Under the pieces are notes generated by a model. The model was not told where the DNA came from, searched no databases, and saw nothing but the letters and a program-made list of their open reading frames with translations. Shown piece after piece: positions 1-8,539 of a DNA stretch of 64,000 bases. How positions within the stretch are numbered: the stretch's first letter is position 1; each line of letters begins with the position of its first letter. The translations under genes were made by a program, and so were the position numbers. The DNA is taken from assembly GCF_019039055.1 (NCBI RefSeq), contig NZ_JAHOPB010000001.1, positions 2,454,001 through 2,518,000 on the forward strand. The letters are read 5' to 3'. Origin of the DNA: Reyranella humidisoli. GTDB taxonomy: Bacteria; Pseudomonadota; Alphaproteobacteria; Reyranellales; Reyranellaceae.

Positions 1-156
1 GCCGGTCTCGGCGACCGACTGCGGCAGCATCGCCTTCACGGTGCCCGCCGTGCCGACGGGCATGAAGGCAGGCGTCTCGATCGTGCCGTGGGCGGTGGTG
101 ATCCGGCCGCGACGGGCGGCGCCGTCGCTGCCCAGCAATTCGTAGGAAAGGCTCAT
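1..156 (-). CDS. tgt: Queuine tRNA-ribosyltransferase, N-terminal fragment (runs off the left edge)
   Basis: Only the first 52 residues are inside the window. They read [12 protein letters not shown], then [20 protein letters not shown] and [11 protein letters not shown], the standard N-terminus of bacterial Tgt, which exchanges guanine-34 for preQ1 in tRNAs with GUN anticodons. The ATG overlaps the queA stop codon (ATGA), so the two are translationally coupled. queA lies immediately upstream in the same direction, and the two enzymes act in sequence in queuosine synthesis. The rest of the gene, including the catalytic Asp and zinc site, is outside the window. Confidence 0.93.
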   Translation of the reverse strand, partial: MSLSYELLGSDGAARRGRITTAHGTIETPAFMPVGTAGTVKAMLPQSVAETG

Positions 157-1196
157 CGGCGCAACAGACAACAATCGCCATAGGAATAGAAGCGGTATCG
201 CTTCTCGATGGCATGGGCATAGGCCTGCTTCATGCGCTCCAGGCCGGCAAAGGCGGAAACCAGCATGAACAGGGTCGAGCGCGGCAGGTGGAAGTTGGTC
301 AGCAGCAGGTCGACGGCGCGGAACCGGAAGCCCGGCGTGATGAAGATGTCGGTCTCGCCGCTCCACGGCTTGATCGCGCCGTCATGCAGACGGGCCACCG
401 CTTCCAGTAGCCGCAGAGACGTCGTGCCTATCGACACGACGCGGCCGCCCAGGATGCGTGTCGCCTCGACCGCGCGCGCCGTGGCCGGGGAAACCTCGCC
501 CCATTCGGCATGCATCGTATGGGTGTCGGTGTCGTCCACGCGCACCGGCTGGAAGGTGCCCGCGCCGACATGCAGCGTGACGCCCGCCGTGGTGATGCCG
601 CTGTCGGCGAGCGCCGCCATCAGCTCGGGCGTGAAATGCAGGCCTGCGGTGGGGGCGGCGACGGAGCCATCGTGCCTGGCGAACAGCGTCTGGTAATCCT
701 TCCGGTCCTGCGCGTCGGCGGTGCCGCCGCGGATGTAGGGTGGCAGGGGTACCGCGCCTTCCTGCTCGAGCGCTGTGAGAAAGGCGTGACCCTCACGGTC
801 GAATTCCAGAACGACGGAGCCATCCTCTTCCTTGGATCGGACCGTGGCTCCGAGGTCCGCAAAGACCAGCGTATCGCCGGGACGCAACCGCTTGCCAGGC
901 CGCATGAAGGACCGCCAGCGCCGCTCGCCGAGGTCGCGGATCAGCAGCGCCTCGACCGCCACGTCCTGGCGCAGGCCATTGCCCGGTCGCACGCCCTTGA
1001 GACGTGCCGGGATGACCTTGGTGTCGTTGAAGACGAGGAGATCGCCGCGGCGCAGCAGGCCGGGCAAGGACCGCACGGTGCGGTCATGCAGCGCTTCGCC
1101 TGTGACGTCGAGCAGGCGCGCGGAGTCGCGCGGGGAGACGGGCCGCTGGGCGATCAGATCGTCCGGCAGCGCAAAATCGAAAAGGTCGACGCGCAT
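153..1196 (-). CDS. queA: S-adenosylmethionine:tRNA ribosyltransferase-isomerase
   Basis: This 347-residue protein is full length for QueA. It begins [19 protein letters not shown] and carries family signatures [16 protein letters not shown], a GLHFT stretch and [10 protein letters not shown]. QueA moves the ribosyl group of SAM onto preQ1-34 in tRNA to give epoxyqueuosine. It overlaps tgt by four bases and sits 21 bp downstream of the MBL-fold hydrolase gene, so it is probably co-transcribed. Nothing unusual is seen, and the start fits homologues. Confidence 0.96.
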   Translation of the reverse strand: MRVDLFDFALPDDLIAQRPVSPRDSARLLDVTGEALHDRTVRSLPGLLRRGDLLVFNDTKVIPARLKGVRPGNGLRQDVAVEALLIRDLGERRWRSFMRPGKRLRPGDTLVFADLGATVRSKEEDGSVVLEFDREGHAFLTALEQEGAVPLPPYIRGGTADAQDRKDYQTLFARHDGSVAAPTAGLHFTPELMAALADSGITTAGVTLHVGAGTFQPVRVDDTDTHTMHAEWGEVSPATARAVEATRILGGRVVSIGTTSLRLLEAVARLHDGAIKPWSGETDIFITPGFRFRAVDLLLTNFHLPRSTLFMLVSAFAGLERMKQAYAHAIEKRYRFYSYGDCCLLRR

Positions 1197-1217
1197 CGAG
1201 TGACTGTCTGGCCTTCG

Positions 1218-2345
1218 TCAGGTCTGACCGATGTCCATGACCACGCCGTCTGAATCGTCGGCGGGCGGCAGGGTGTTCAGGTCGGCCAGGGCCACGAAGC
1301 GATGGACGCCGTCGACCACGACGCGCTTCACGCGCGCGCGAGTCTCGAGGCAATGCAGGTGCGCCAGCGTCTCGCCGAAGGCGAAGACGATCTGGTTGTT
1401 GTCGAGGTGGCGCGGGAACAGCACCGGGACCATGTCCCAGGCGGTCGCGCCCGTCGCGCCCCTGCGGGCGATCGCCAGTTCCATGTCGTTCAGTCGTGCA
1501 TCGTGATGGGCCACGAGCTGGTCGAGGCGCGTGTGCAGGCCGATGAAGGGAAAGCCGTGGCTCGGCAGGACCAGCGCGTCGGCCGGCAGGCGGCGGAAGC
1601 GCGAGAAGCCGTCGAGGAACCAGGTGAGCGCGTCGGCCAGCGGCTCGTTGGGCCAGACGCCGACATTGGTGCTGATCTTGGGCAGCACCTGGTCGCCCGC
1701 GATCATCACGTTGAGCTCAGGGCACCAGAGCGAGGCATGCTCGGGCGCGTGGCCGCGGCCGACGATGACGTCCCAGCGATGGCCGCCGATGGTGATGGGA
1801 TGCGCATGGATCATGCGCCGGAAAGCAGTCGGCAGCGGCACCACGCCCTTGGCATAGCCGCCCTTGTGGCGATGGAAGTTGGCGATGCGGTCGGGCGGCA
1901 CGCCGTTGCGCGCGACATGCGCGGCGCGCGTCTCCTCGCTCTCGACGAAATCGTTGCGGGCGGCCTGCGCGCTCATGTACTCGCCCAGCGTCATGTAGAG
2001 CGGGGCATTCCACTTCTCGCACAGCCAGCCGGCGAGGCCGATATGGTCGGGATGGAGATGCGTGCCGATGACGCGCACCACCGGTTTGCCCTGGAGCTTC
2101 TCGACGAAGATCTTTTCCCAGAGCGTTCGTGTGTCCTGCGAATTGATGCCGGTGTCGACGATCGTCCAGCCGTCCTTCTCCTCGATCAGCCACAGGTTGA
2201 TGTGGTTGAGCTGGAAGGGCAGCGGCATGCGCAGCCAGTGGATGCCGGGGGCGACATTCTTGATGTCGCCGGGCTCGGGTACGTCACCACAGGGAAAGCG
2301 GAGCTGCGCCAGCAGGCGCTGGGATTCGGAGAGGGCGTCAGGCAT
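1218..2345 (-). CDS. MBL-fold metallo-hydrolase with winged-helix C-terminus
   Basis: The 375-residue product has a metallo-beta-lactamase core with the metal motif HLHPDH at residues 96-101. Later ligands are GHAPEH, AGDQ and LPSHG. A C-terminal part rich in HL repeats resembles the winged helix found behind LACTB2-type hydrolases. The substrate is unknown; such proteins hydrolyse thioesters or phosphodiesters. I chose the ATG giving MPDALSESQ because homologues usually begin near there. An in-frame ATG 51 bp further upstream (2396) would add an Arg-rich leader and has a slightly better purine stretch before it. The gene lies between purD and queA on the same strand. Confidence 0.85.
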   Translation of the reverse strand: MPDALSESQRLLAQLRFPCGDVPEPGDIKNVAPGIHWLRMPLPFQLNHINLWLIEEKDGWTIVDTGINSQDTRTLWEKIFVEKLQGKPVVRVIGTHLHPDHIGLAGWLCEKWNAPLYMTLGEYMSAQAARNDFVESEETRAAHVARNGVPPDRIANFHRHKGGYAKGVVPLPTAFRRMIHAHPITIGGHRWDVIVGRGHAPEHASLWCPELNVMIAGDQVLPKISTNVGVWPNEPLADALTWFLDGFSRFRRLPADALVLPSHGFPFIGLHTRLDQLVAHHDARLNDMELAIARRGATGATAWDMVPVLFPRHLDNNQIVFAFGETLAHLHCLETRARVKRVVVDGVHRFVALADLNTLPPADDSDGVVMDIGQT

Positions 2346-2412
2346 GGGCTTGAAACTAAAGCATCTTTCCCGCCGCGTCTGCCCGGGGCGGCGCATGCCA
2401 GCCTTTCAAACT

Positions 2413-2436
2413 CCTCTCCCCCTATCGGGGGAGAGG
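2413..2436. repeat. CCTCTCCCCC/GGGGGAGAGG palindrome, copy 1
   Basis: A 10-bp perfect inverted repeat (CCTCTCCCCC, loop TATC, GGGGGAGAGG) lies between the purD stop and the MBL gene start. It could form an RNA hairpin behind purD, but no T-run follows on the minus strand, so a simple intrinsic terminator is doubtful. Three more copies with identical arms lie near 26.1 and 36.9 kb. Confidence 0.9.
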
Positions 2437-2447
2437 AATATGAAAGA

Positions 2448-3725
2448 TCAGGCCTTGAGTGCCCGCCAGGCGATGTCCTTGCGGTAGAAGCCCTCGGGCC
2501 AGTCGATCAGGTCCACGGCGCGGTAGGCCCGGGCGCGGGCTTCCTCGACGGTCCGGCCCATGGCGCTGACGTTCAGGACGCGGCCGCCATTGGCCAGGAT
2601 CTTGCCGTCGGGGCCGGCCTTGGTGCCGGCGTGGAAGATCTGCACGCCCTCGACCCTGGCGGCCTCGGCGAGGCCGCGGATCTCGCTGCCCTTGGGGTAG
2701 GAATCGGGATAGCCCCTGGTCGCCATGATCACGGTGATGGCGGCGTCGGGCGACCAGCGCAGGTCGAGATGCTTCAGCCCGCCCTCGGCGCTCGCCAGCA
2801 GGGCCGGCACGAGGTCCGACTTGAGGCGCATCATCAGCACCTGCGTCTCGGGATCGCCGAAGCGGCAATTGTATTCGACCAGCCGCGGCCCCTTGGCGTC
2901 GATCATCAGGCCGGCATAGAGCACGCCCTTGAACGGCGTACCGGCGCGGGCGAGCGCCCGCACGGTCGGCAGCACGATCTCGTCCATCGTGCGCTGCTGC
3001 ATGGCGGCATCGAAGATCGGCGCGGGCGAGTAGGCGCCCATGCCACCGGTGTTCGGACCCGTGTCGCCGTCGAAGGCGCGCTTGTGGTCCTGCGCAGCGA
3101 CCAGCGGCAGGACATGCTCGCCGTCGGTCAGGGCGAAGAAGCTCGCCTCCTCGCCCTGCATGAATTCCTCGATCACCACCGAAGCGCCGGCGGCACCGAA
3201 GCGGTTGCCCGAGAGCATGTCGCGCACCGCTTCGACCGCCTGGTCGATCGTCTCGGCGATGATCACGCCCTTGCCGGCGGCGAGACCGTCGGCCTTGATC
3301 ACGATCGGCACGCCCTGCGCCTTTATGTAGGCCTCGGCCGGTGCCACCTCGGTGAAGCGCTCGTAGGCTGCCGTCGGGATGTCGTTGGCGCGGCAGAGTT
3401 CCTTGGTGAAGCTCTTGGAACCTTCGAGGCGGGCGGCGGCCTTGCTCGGACCCCAGGCCTTGATGCCGGCGTCGGCAAAGGCGTCGGCCATGCCGGCGAC
3501 CAGCGGCGCGTCGGGCGCGATCACCACGAAATCGATCTTCAGGCGCCGGGCCAGCGCCACCTGGCCGGGGATGTCCTCGGCGCCGACGTCGTCGATGCAT
3601 TCGGCGACCTGGGCGATGCCGGCATTGCCGGGCGCGCAGTAGAGCTTGGTGCAGAGGGGCGAGCCCGAAATCGCCCAGCACAAGGCATGTTCGCGGCCGC
3701 CGCCGCCTACCACGAGGATTCGCAT
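2448..3725 (-). CDS. purD: Phosphoribosylamine-glycine ligase (GAR synthetase)
   Basis: The 425-residue protein begins MRILVVGGGGREHALCWAI, the typical PurD dinucleotide-like N-terminus. The ATP-grasp region includes VIKADGLAAGKGV and PTVRALARAGTPFKGVLYAG, followed by YNCRFGDPETQ. It catalyses ATP-dependent joining of glycine to 5-phosphoribosylamine in de novo purine synthesis, in the cytoplasm. The frame stays open far upstream, antisense to xseA; the start was set at the conserved MRILVVG. It is divergent from xseA with a 57-bp gap that must hold both promoters. Confidence 0.97.
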   Translation of the reverse strand: MRILVVGGGGREHALCWAISGSPLCTKLYCAPGNAGIAQVAECIDDVGAEDIPGQVALARRLKIDFVVIAPDAPLVAGMADAFADAGIKAWGPSKAAARLEGSKSFTKELCRANDIPTAAYERFTEVAPAEAYIKAQGVPIVIKADGLAAGKGVIIAETIDQAVEAVRDMLSGNRFGAAGASVVIEEFMQGEEASFFALTDGEHVLPLVAAQDHKRAFDGDTGPNTGGMGAYSPAPIFDAAMQQRTMDEIVLPTVRALARAGTPFKGVLYAGLMIDAKGPRLVEYNCRFGDPETQVLMMRLKSDLVPALLASAEGGLKHLDLRWSPDAAITVIMATRGYPDSYPKGSEIRGLAEAARVEGVQIFHAGTKAGPDGKILANGGRVLNVSAMGRTVEEARARAYRAVDLIDWPEGFYRKDIAWRALKA

Positions 3726-3782
3726 GGCGAGGCTTTGACCACAGTTTGCGCCGTGGGCACAAGCGGCTAGGTTCAGTGCCGT

Positions 3783-5318
3783 ATGGATGATTTCGACTCT
3801 CCGGCTCCCCCCAGCCCCACACTTGGCAACGTCCCGGAATTCTCGGTTTCCGAGCTTTCCTTTGCCCTCAAGCGCGAGATCGAGACCGCCTTCCCGCGGG
3901 TGCGCGTGCGCGGTGAGATCAGCCAGCCGTCCTTCCCGCGCTCGGGCCACTGCTACTTCCGCCTGAAGGACGAGAACGCGGTGATCGACGGCGTCTGCTG
4001 GAAGGGCACGATCCCGCGGCTCGGCATCCGGATCGAGGAGGGGCTGGAGGTCATCGCCACCGGCAAGCTCACGACCTATGCCGGCTCCTCGCGCTACCAG
4101 ATCATCGTCGACCGGCTGGAACTGGCGGGCGAGGGCGCGCTGCTCAAGCTGCTTGAGGACCGGCGCAAGAAGCTGCAGGCCGAGGGGCTGTTCGACCCGG
4201 AGCGCAAGCGCGCGCTGCCCTATCTGCCGCAAGTGGTGGGCGTCGTGACCTCGCCATCCGGCGCGGTGATCCGGGACATCCTGCATCGCCTCGGCGATCG
4301 CTTCCCCTGCCACGTGCTGGTCTGGCCGGTCTCCGTGCAGGGCGAGAAGGCGGCGGGCGAGGTGGCTGCGGCCATCGCGGGCTTCAACCGTCTCGCCGTG
4401 GATGGGAAAGTGCCGCGGCCCGACGTGCTGATCGTGGCGCGCGGCGGCGGCTCGCTGGAAGACCTGTGGGCCTTCAACGAGGAGATCGTGGTGCGCGCCG
4501 CCGCGAATTCCGAAATCCCGCTGATCTCCGCGGTCGGCCACGAGACCGACACGACCCTGATCGACTTCGCCTCGGACCGCCGCGCGCCGACGCCGACCGC
4601 GGCCGCCGAGATGGCGGTGCCGGTGCGGGCCGACCTGATGACCGAGACGCTCGACTATGCCAAGCGCCTGGTCGGCGGCATGACGCGCCTGCTGCGCGAA
4701 CGGGCGATGGAACTGGCCGGCCTGGCGCGCGGGCTGGGCGATCCGCGTCGTCTGATCGAGGAACGCCAGCAGCGGGTCGATGTCAGCGGCGAGCGTCTCG
4801 CGCTGGCGACCCGCCAGCTCGTCGAGCGGCGCGCGCATCAACTCTCGGCCGCGCGTCTCGTTAGCCCGCAGGCGGTGATCGCCGCCAAGGAACAGGCGCT
4901 GGTCGCCGAAGGCCGTGCGCTGACGCGCGCCGTCGACCGCTTCAAGAGCGACGCTCTGCAGAAGTACGCGCGCGCCTTCGACCGGCTGGACCAACTCGGC
5001 GATCGATTGAAGCGCCACGGCAACGATCTTCTCGTGAACGGCCAGCGCCAGGTCGACCAGGCCGCGAAGCTGCTGGAGAGCTATTCCTTCCACTCCGTCC
5101 TGAACCGCGGCTTCGCCCTGGTCCGCGACCAGGATGCCCAGCCGGTCCTTGCCGCCGCCAGCACCAGCACCGGCCAGACGATCACAATCCAGTTCAGCGA
5201 CGGCCATGTAGGCGCGCGCGTGACCGACGGCGCCGGTGCGCCGAAGCCGGTTGCGCCGCAGCCCGCCTCACCGCGTCGTCGCGACGACGGCACCGGCAAT
5301 CAAGGGTCGTTGCTCTGA
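3783..5318 (+). CDS. xseA: Exodeoxyribonuclease VII large subunit
   Basis: The 511-residue protein opens with an OB-fold DNA-binding domain (EFSVSELSFALKREIETAF, VRGEISQ; about residues 15-115). The catalytic core follows, with VVGVVTSPSGAVIRDILHR and ARGGGSLEDLWAFNEE, then SAVGHETDTTLIDFASD. A long helical region covers about residues 290-430. With XseB it degrades single-stranded DNA; xseB is not in the window. It is divergent from purD. The stop is followed by a large palindrome that may act as a transcript end. Confidence 0.96.
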   Translation: MDDFDSPAPPSPTLGNVPEFSVSELSFALKREIETAFPRVRVRGEISQPSFPRSGHCYFRLKDENAVIDGVCWKGTIPRLGIRIEEGLEVIATGKLTTYAGSSRYQIIVDRLELAGEGALLKLLEDRRKKLQAEGLFDPERKRALPYLPQVVGVVTSPSGAVIRDILHRLGDRFPCHVLVWPVSVQGEKAAGEVAAAIAGFNRLAVDGKVPRPDVLIVARGGGSLEDLWAFNEEIVVRAAANSEIPLISAVGHETDTTLIDFASDRRAPTPTAAAEMAVPVRADLMTETLDYAKRLVGGMTRLLRERAMELAGLARGLGDPRRLIEERQQRVDVSGERLALATRQLVERRAHQLSAARLVSPQAVIAAKEQALVAEGRALTRAVDRFKSDALQKYARAFDRLDQLGDRLKRHGNDLLVNGQRQVDQAAKLLESYSFHSVLNRGFALVRDQDAQPVLAAASTSTGQTITIQFSDGHVGARVTDGAGAPKPVAPQPASPRRRDDGTGNQGSLL

Positions 5319-5345
5319 CGCGCGAGCCTTGATGAAATGAAAACT

Positions 5346-5420
5346 GTCATCCCGAGCGTAGCGAGGGATCCTTGATCTTCTGGATTCAAGAGAAGGATCC
5401 CTCGCTACGCTCGGGATGAC
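5346..5420. repeat. Perfect 28-bp-arm palindrome (GTCATCCCGAGCG family), copy 1
   Basis: The left arm 5346-5373 (starting GTCATCCCGAGCGTAGCGAG) is exactly reverse-complementary to the right arm 5393-5420, around a 19-base loop. It fills the gap between xseA and the rraA-like gene and would form a very stable hairpin. Translated, the motif gives the familiar spurious string CHPERSEGS, seen in many unrelated genomes as an intergenic repeat. A second, slightly diverged copy lies at 23730-23808. Confidence 0.95.
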
Positions 5421-5440
5421 ACAGTGAGGGGAGAAGCACC

Positions 5441-6181
5441 GTGAGCAACAGCGAACCGCTGTCGGCCGAGACGATCAGGAACTTCATGTATGCGAGTACC
5501 GCTACCGTCTCGATGCAGATGTTGAAGCGCGGGTTTCGCAATGTCGCGGTAAACGGGGTGAAGCCGCTCAATCCGGCGGCGGCGCGGATCGTCGGGCCGG
5601 CCTATACGCTGCGCTACATTCCGAGCCGCGAGGATATCGACAAGGCGCCGAGCCCCAGCGATCCGCCGAATGCGCAGCGCACGGCGATCGAGGAATCGCC
5701 GGCGGGCTCGGTGCTGGTGATCGGGACCGAGGGCAACACGCGCTCCGGTACGCTGGGCGACATCCTGGCGCTGCGCCTCAAGGTGCGTGGGTTGGCGGGC
5801 GTGCTGAGCGACGGGGCGATGCGCGACTCTCCCGTCATCGGCAAATTCGACTTCCCGGTCTATTGCGCCGCGGCCGCCGCGCCGCCCAGCATGGCCAATC
5901 TTCGGCCGGTCGAGGTGCAGGTGCCGGTCGGCATCCGGGGCGTGCCGGTCTATCCTGGCGACGTGATCGTGGCCGACGAGGACGGCGCCATCGTCGTGCC
6001 GCGGCACCTTGCCGACGAGGTCGCGCGCGATTCCTTCGAGCAGGAGCGGCTGGAGAAGTTCGTCGCCATCCGCGTCGGACAGGGCCATCCGATCACCGGC
6101 ACCTATCCGCCGAACGACGAGACGAAGAAGCTCTATCAGGCCTGGATCGCGGCCGGCGAACCGGCGGGCGGTGTTCCCTAG
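5441..6181 (+). CDS. RraA-like / HMG-CHA aldolase family protein
   Basis: The 246-residue product has the RraA/DlpA-type fold signatures: GPAYTLRY, then SVLVIGTEGNTRSGTLGDILALRLKVRG, and the ligand loop VLSDGAMRDSP at about residues 126-136. The family includes RNase E regulators and class II pyruvate aldolases, and sequence alone does not say which this is. A tail of about 45 residues with KFVAIRVGQGHPITGTYPPN is seen in the aldolase-like branch and argues mildly for a metabolic enzyme. The start is GTG with a purine-rich stretch (GAGGGGAGA) upstream. The palindrome ends about 20 bp before the start. Confidence 0.85.
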   Translation: MSNSEPLSAETIRNFMYASTATVSMQMLKRGFRNVAVNGVKPLNPAAARIVGPAYTLRYIPSREDIDKAPSPSDPPNAQRTAIEESPAGSVLVIGTEGNTRSGTLGDILALRLKVRGLAGVLSDGAMRDSPVIGKFDFPVYCAAAAAPPSMANLRPVEVQVPVGIRGVPVYPGDVIVADEDGAIVVPRHLADEVARDSFEQERLEKFVAIRVGQGHPITGTYPPNDETKKLYQAWIAAGEPAGGVP

Positions 6182-6200
6182 CCGGAGTACGTCCCGAGGA

Positions 6201-6461
6201 TCAGCCGCCGCCCTTCTCGCAGACGAACGCCTTGAAGGTGATGATGTCGCTCGGGACACCCCTCTCCTTGCAGTAGGCCTCGAACTCTTCCGGTGTCACG
6301 GGCACCATCTTGATGGCGTGACGGCGGCTGCGCCAATCGGACATGCGGCTCATTTCCTTCAGATGCCAGTCGGCATAGGAGCTGAGCGGATAATGCTTCA
6401 CGATGCGCTGCAGCGTCTCGTGGTCGGAAGCGGTCACCTTGGCGAAATACTGGATAGCCAT
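6201..6461 (-). CDS. Hypothetical protein, 86 aa
   Basis: A small soluble protein beginning MAIQYFAKVTASDHETLQRI with a central YADWHLKEMSR segment. It has no signal peptide, membrane segment or recognisable motif. An AAGGG stretch ten bases before the ATG may be its ribosome site. It converges on the RraA-like gene with a 19-bp gap and lies downstream of the glycosyltransferase gene on the same strand. I do not recognise the family. Confidence 0.6.
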   Translation of the reverse strand: MAIQYFAKVTASDHETLQRIVKHYPLSSYADWHLKEMSRMSDWRSRRHAIKMVPVTPEEFEAYCKERGVPSDIITFKAFVCEKGGG

Positions 6462-6544
6462 GCCGGTCTGCCCTTGCGATGCGGACGCCGCAATTACCCT
6501 CCCACGGGCGGACCCGCAACCCGAATGACGCGGCGGAAAGGTGG

Positions 6545-7597
6545 CTAGGATGAGGCGGCGTCGGGCACGACCCGGTGGCGCAGCTTCTGCCAGTGACCGC
6601 GGGGAATGGGCTGCAGCGTTTCGAGGAACTGCCGCGCGCACTTCTCCCAGGTGAAGGTTTCGGCATGGCGGCGGCAATCCACCGCATCGAGCGACACGGC
6701 GGCGAGGCAGGCGGTGCGCAGATCGGGGTCGACGGCGCCCACCTTCGGGTCGGTGATCACGTCGAGCGGCCCCGGTACGGGATATCCGGCGACCGGCACG
6801 CCCGAGGCCAGGGCCTCGACCATCACCAGGCCGAACGTGTCGGTGAGGCTGGGAAAGACGAAACAATCGGCCTGCGCATAGCGATACGACAGCTCCTCGG
6901 TGTCCACCGAGCCGAAGAAGTGGACATCCGGATAGCGCCTCTGCAGCGACTTGAGCTGCGGGCCGCCGCCCACCACCCACTTGCTGCCCGGCAGGTCGAG
7001 ATCGAGAAAGGCCTTGATGTTCTTTTCGATGGCGACGCGGCCGGCGTACAGCCAGATCGGCCGCGGGTCCTCGAGCTGTTCGCGTGGCTGCGGTCGGAAG
7101 GCGGCGATGTCGACGCCGCGCGACCATGGCACGAGATTGCGGAAGCCACGCGCCGCGAGCTCGTCGCGGATCGCCGGCGACACGACCAGCACGGCCGCCG
7201 ACGGCGCATGGAAGCGGCGGACGAAGGCATAGCTCCACGAAAGCGGCGCGAGGATGCGGGCGCGGACATATTCGGGGAAGCGCGTGTGATAGGCGGTGGT
7301 GAAGGGAATTCCGCGACGCCGGCAGAAGGCGCGCGCGGCCCAGCCGAGCGGACCCTCCGTCACGAGATGGATGGCATCGGGCGCGAACAGCTTCAGCATG
7401 TGGCTGAGGCGCGCCGAGGGAAACAGGGAGAGACGGATCTCCGGATAGGTCGGACAGGGCAGGGTGCGAAAGCGGTCGGGCCCGAAGACCTCGACCTCGT
7501 GGCCTTCCGCCCGGAGGATGCGGGCCACCGTCTCGAGCGTGCGCACGACGCCGTTGATCTGGGGCCGCCAGGCGTCGGACACGATGGCAATGCGCAA
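6545..7597 (-). CDS. Family 4 glycosyltransferase (mannosyltransferase-like)
   Basis: The 350-residue protein begins (TTG)RIAIVSDAWRPQINGVVRT, the GT4 N-terminal domain. It contains FTTAYHTRFPEYVRAR, VSPAIRDELAARGF, SRGVDIAAFRP, and the C-terminal nucleotide-sugar domain LYAGRVAIEKNIKAFL, VGGGPQ and SLTDTFGLVMVEALASGVPV. It resembles enzymes that mannosylate or glucosylate lipid acceptors. I chose TTG at 7597 because GGAG lies seven bases upstream, it sits just after the stop of the phosphoesterase gene, and it gives the canonical N-terminus. The frame runs on upstream through the neighbour but that is not coding. The neighbours suggest envelope glycolipid synthesis. Confidence 0.9.
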   Translation of the reverse strand: MRIAIVSDAWRPQINGVVRTLETVARILRAEGHEVEVFGPDRFRTLPCPTYPEIRLSLFPSARLSHMLKLFAPDAIHLVTEGPLGWAARAFCRRRGIPFTTAYHTRFPEYVRARILAPLSWSYAFVRRFHAPSAAVLVVSPAIRDELAARGFRNLVPWSRGVDIAAFRPQPREQLEDPRPIWLYAGRVAIEKNIKAFLDLDLPGSKWVVGGGPQLKSLQRRYPDVHFFGSVDTEELSYRYAQADCFVFPSLTDTFGLVMVEALASGVPVAGYPVPGPLDVITDPKVGAVDPDLRTACLAAVSLDAVDCRRHAETFTWEKCARQFLETLQPIPRGHWQKLRHRVVPDAASS

Positions 7598-7601
7598 GAG
7601 G

Positions 7602-8417
7602 CTACTCCGCGGCGAGCTGGACGGGCGCGAACGGCAGGCGCGAGGAGCGGCGCGCCACCTCCTCGGCCCAGTGCACGATGCGCAGGCGGCCGTTGAAATC
7701 CTCGACCAGCGCGGTGCAGCTTTCGACCCAGTCGCCGTCGTTGCAGTAGAGGATGCCGTCGATGGTGCGCATCTCGGCGTGGTGGATGTGACCGCACACG
7801 ACTCCATCGACGCCGCGATGGCGGGCCTCGCTTGCAACCGCCTTCTCGTAGTCGGCGATGAACTGCACGGCGTTCTTCACGCGGTGTTTCAGGAAGGCCG
7901 AGAGCGACCAGTAGGGCAGGCCGAGCTTGCGGCGGCCCCAGTTGAAGAGGGTGTTGAGGCGCAGCGCGGCCGCATAGGCCCAATCGCCGAGGATCGCGAG
8001 CCAGCGGGCGTAGCGCACGATGCCGTCGAACTGGTCGCCGTGGATCACCAGCAGCCTGCGGCCGTCGGGCGTCTCGTGGATCGCCTCGTCCTGCACGCGC
8101 ACGTCGCCGAAGGTGAGCTGGCAGTATTGCCGCGCGGCCTCGTCGTGGTTGCCGGGGATATAGACCACGTTGGTGCCCTTGCGGGCCTTGCGCATGATCT
8201 TCTGCACCACGTCGTTATGGCTCTGCGGCCAGTACCACCAGCGCTTGAGCCGCCAGCCGTCGACGATGTCGCCCACCAGATAGAGATGCTCGCTCTCATT
8301 GTGCCTGAGGAAGTCGAGCAGCAGGTCGGCCTGGCAGCCGCGCGTGCCGAGATGGATGTCGGACAGGAAGATCGCCCGGTGGCGCGCGGGCTGCGCATTT
8401 CGCTCGAGGGGGCTCAT
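7602..8417 (-). CDS. UDP-2,3-diacylglucosamine diphosphatase-like metallophosphoesterase
   Basis: The 271-residue product is a calcineurin-like phosphoesterase of the LpxH group. Metal motifs in order are LSDIHLG, VGDIVDGW, IPGNHDE, VIHGDQFD and CGHIHHAEM. LpxH-type enzymes cleave UDP-2,3-diacylglucosamine to lipid X in lipid A synthesis; many alphaproteobacteria have such a protein next to a GT4 enzyme, as here (4-bp gap). The start at MSPLERN was preferred over open frame further upstream because that extension has no protein character and overlaps the divergent promoter region. Cytoplasmic, membrane-associated. Confidence 0.88.
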   Translation of the reverse strand: MSPLERNAQPARHRAIFLSDIHLGTRGCQADLLLDFLRHNESEHLYLVGDIVDGWRLKRWWYWPQSHNDVVQKIMRKARKGTNVVYIPGNHDEAARQYCQLTFGDVRVQDEAIHETPDGRRLLVIHGDQFDGIVRYARWLAILGDWAYAAALRLNTLFNWGRRKLGLPYWSLSAFLKHRVKNAVQFIADYEKAVASEARHRGVDGVVCGHIHHAEMRTIDGILYCNDGDWVESCTALVEDFNGRLRIVHWAEEVARRSSRLPFAPVQLAAE

Positions 8418-8539
8418 GGAAGCACGGTCATGTGGAAAAGAACTCGACCGACACAAAATCTGTCGTGCGCGATTGCACGGTACGCTTTGGATTGTGTAAG
8501 GGAGCCGTTGCGTGGAGGTGTCTCGGTTGTGACGTTTCG

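Noticed and set aside
1302..3770. 822-residue open frame on the plus strand
   Set aside because: It lies antisense to purD and the MBL gene, which have clear family motifs; the translation is Arg/His/Ala-rich noise typical of GC-rich antisense frames.
3726..5207. Upstream in-frame extension of purD (to 919 residues)
   Set aside because: The extension is antisense to xseA, and the conserved PurD start is at 3725.
5386..5571. Peptide containing CHPERSEGS near the first palindrome
   Set aside because: The string comes from translating an intergenic repeat; it has no coding support. The same was seen near 23.78 kb.
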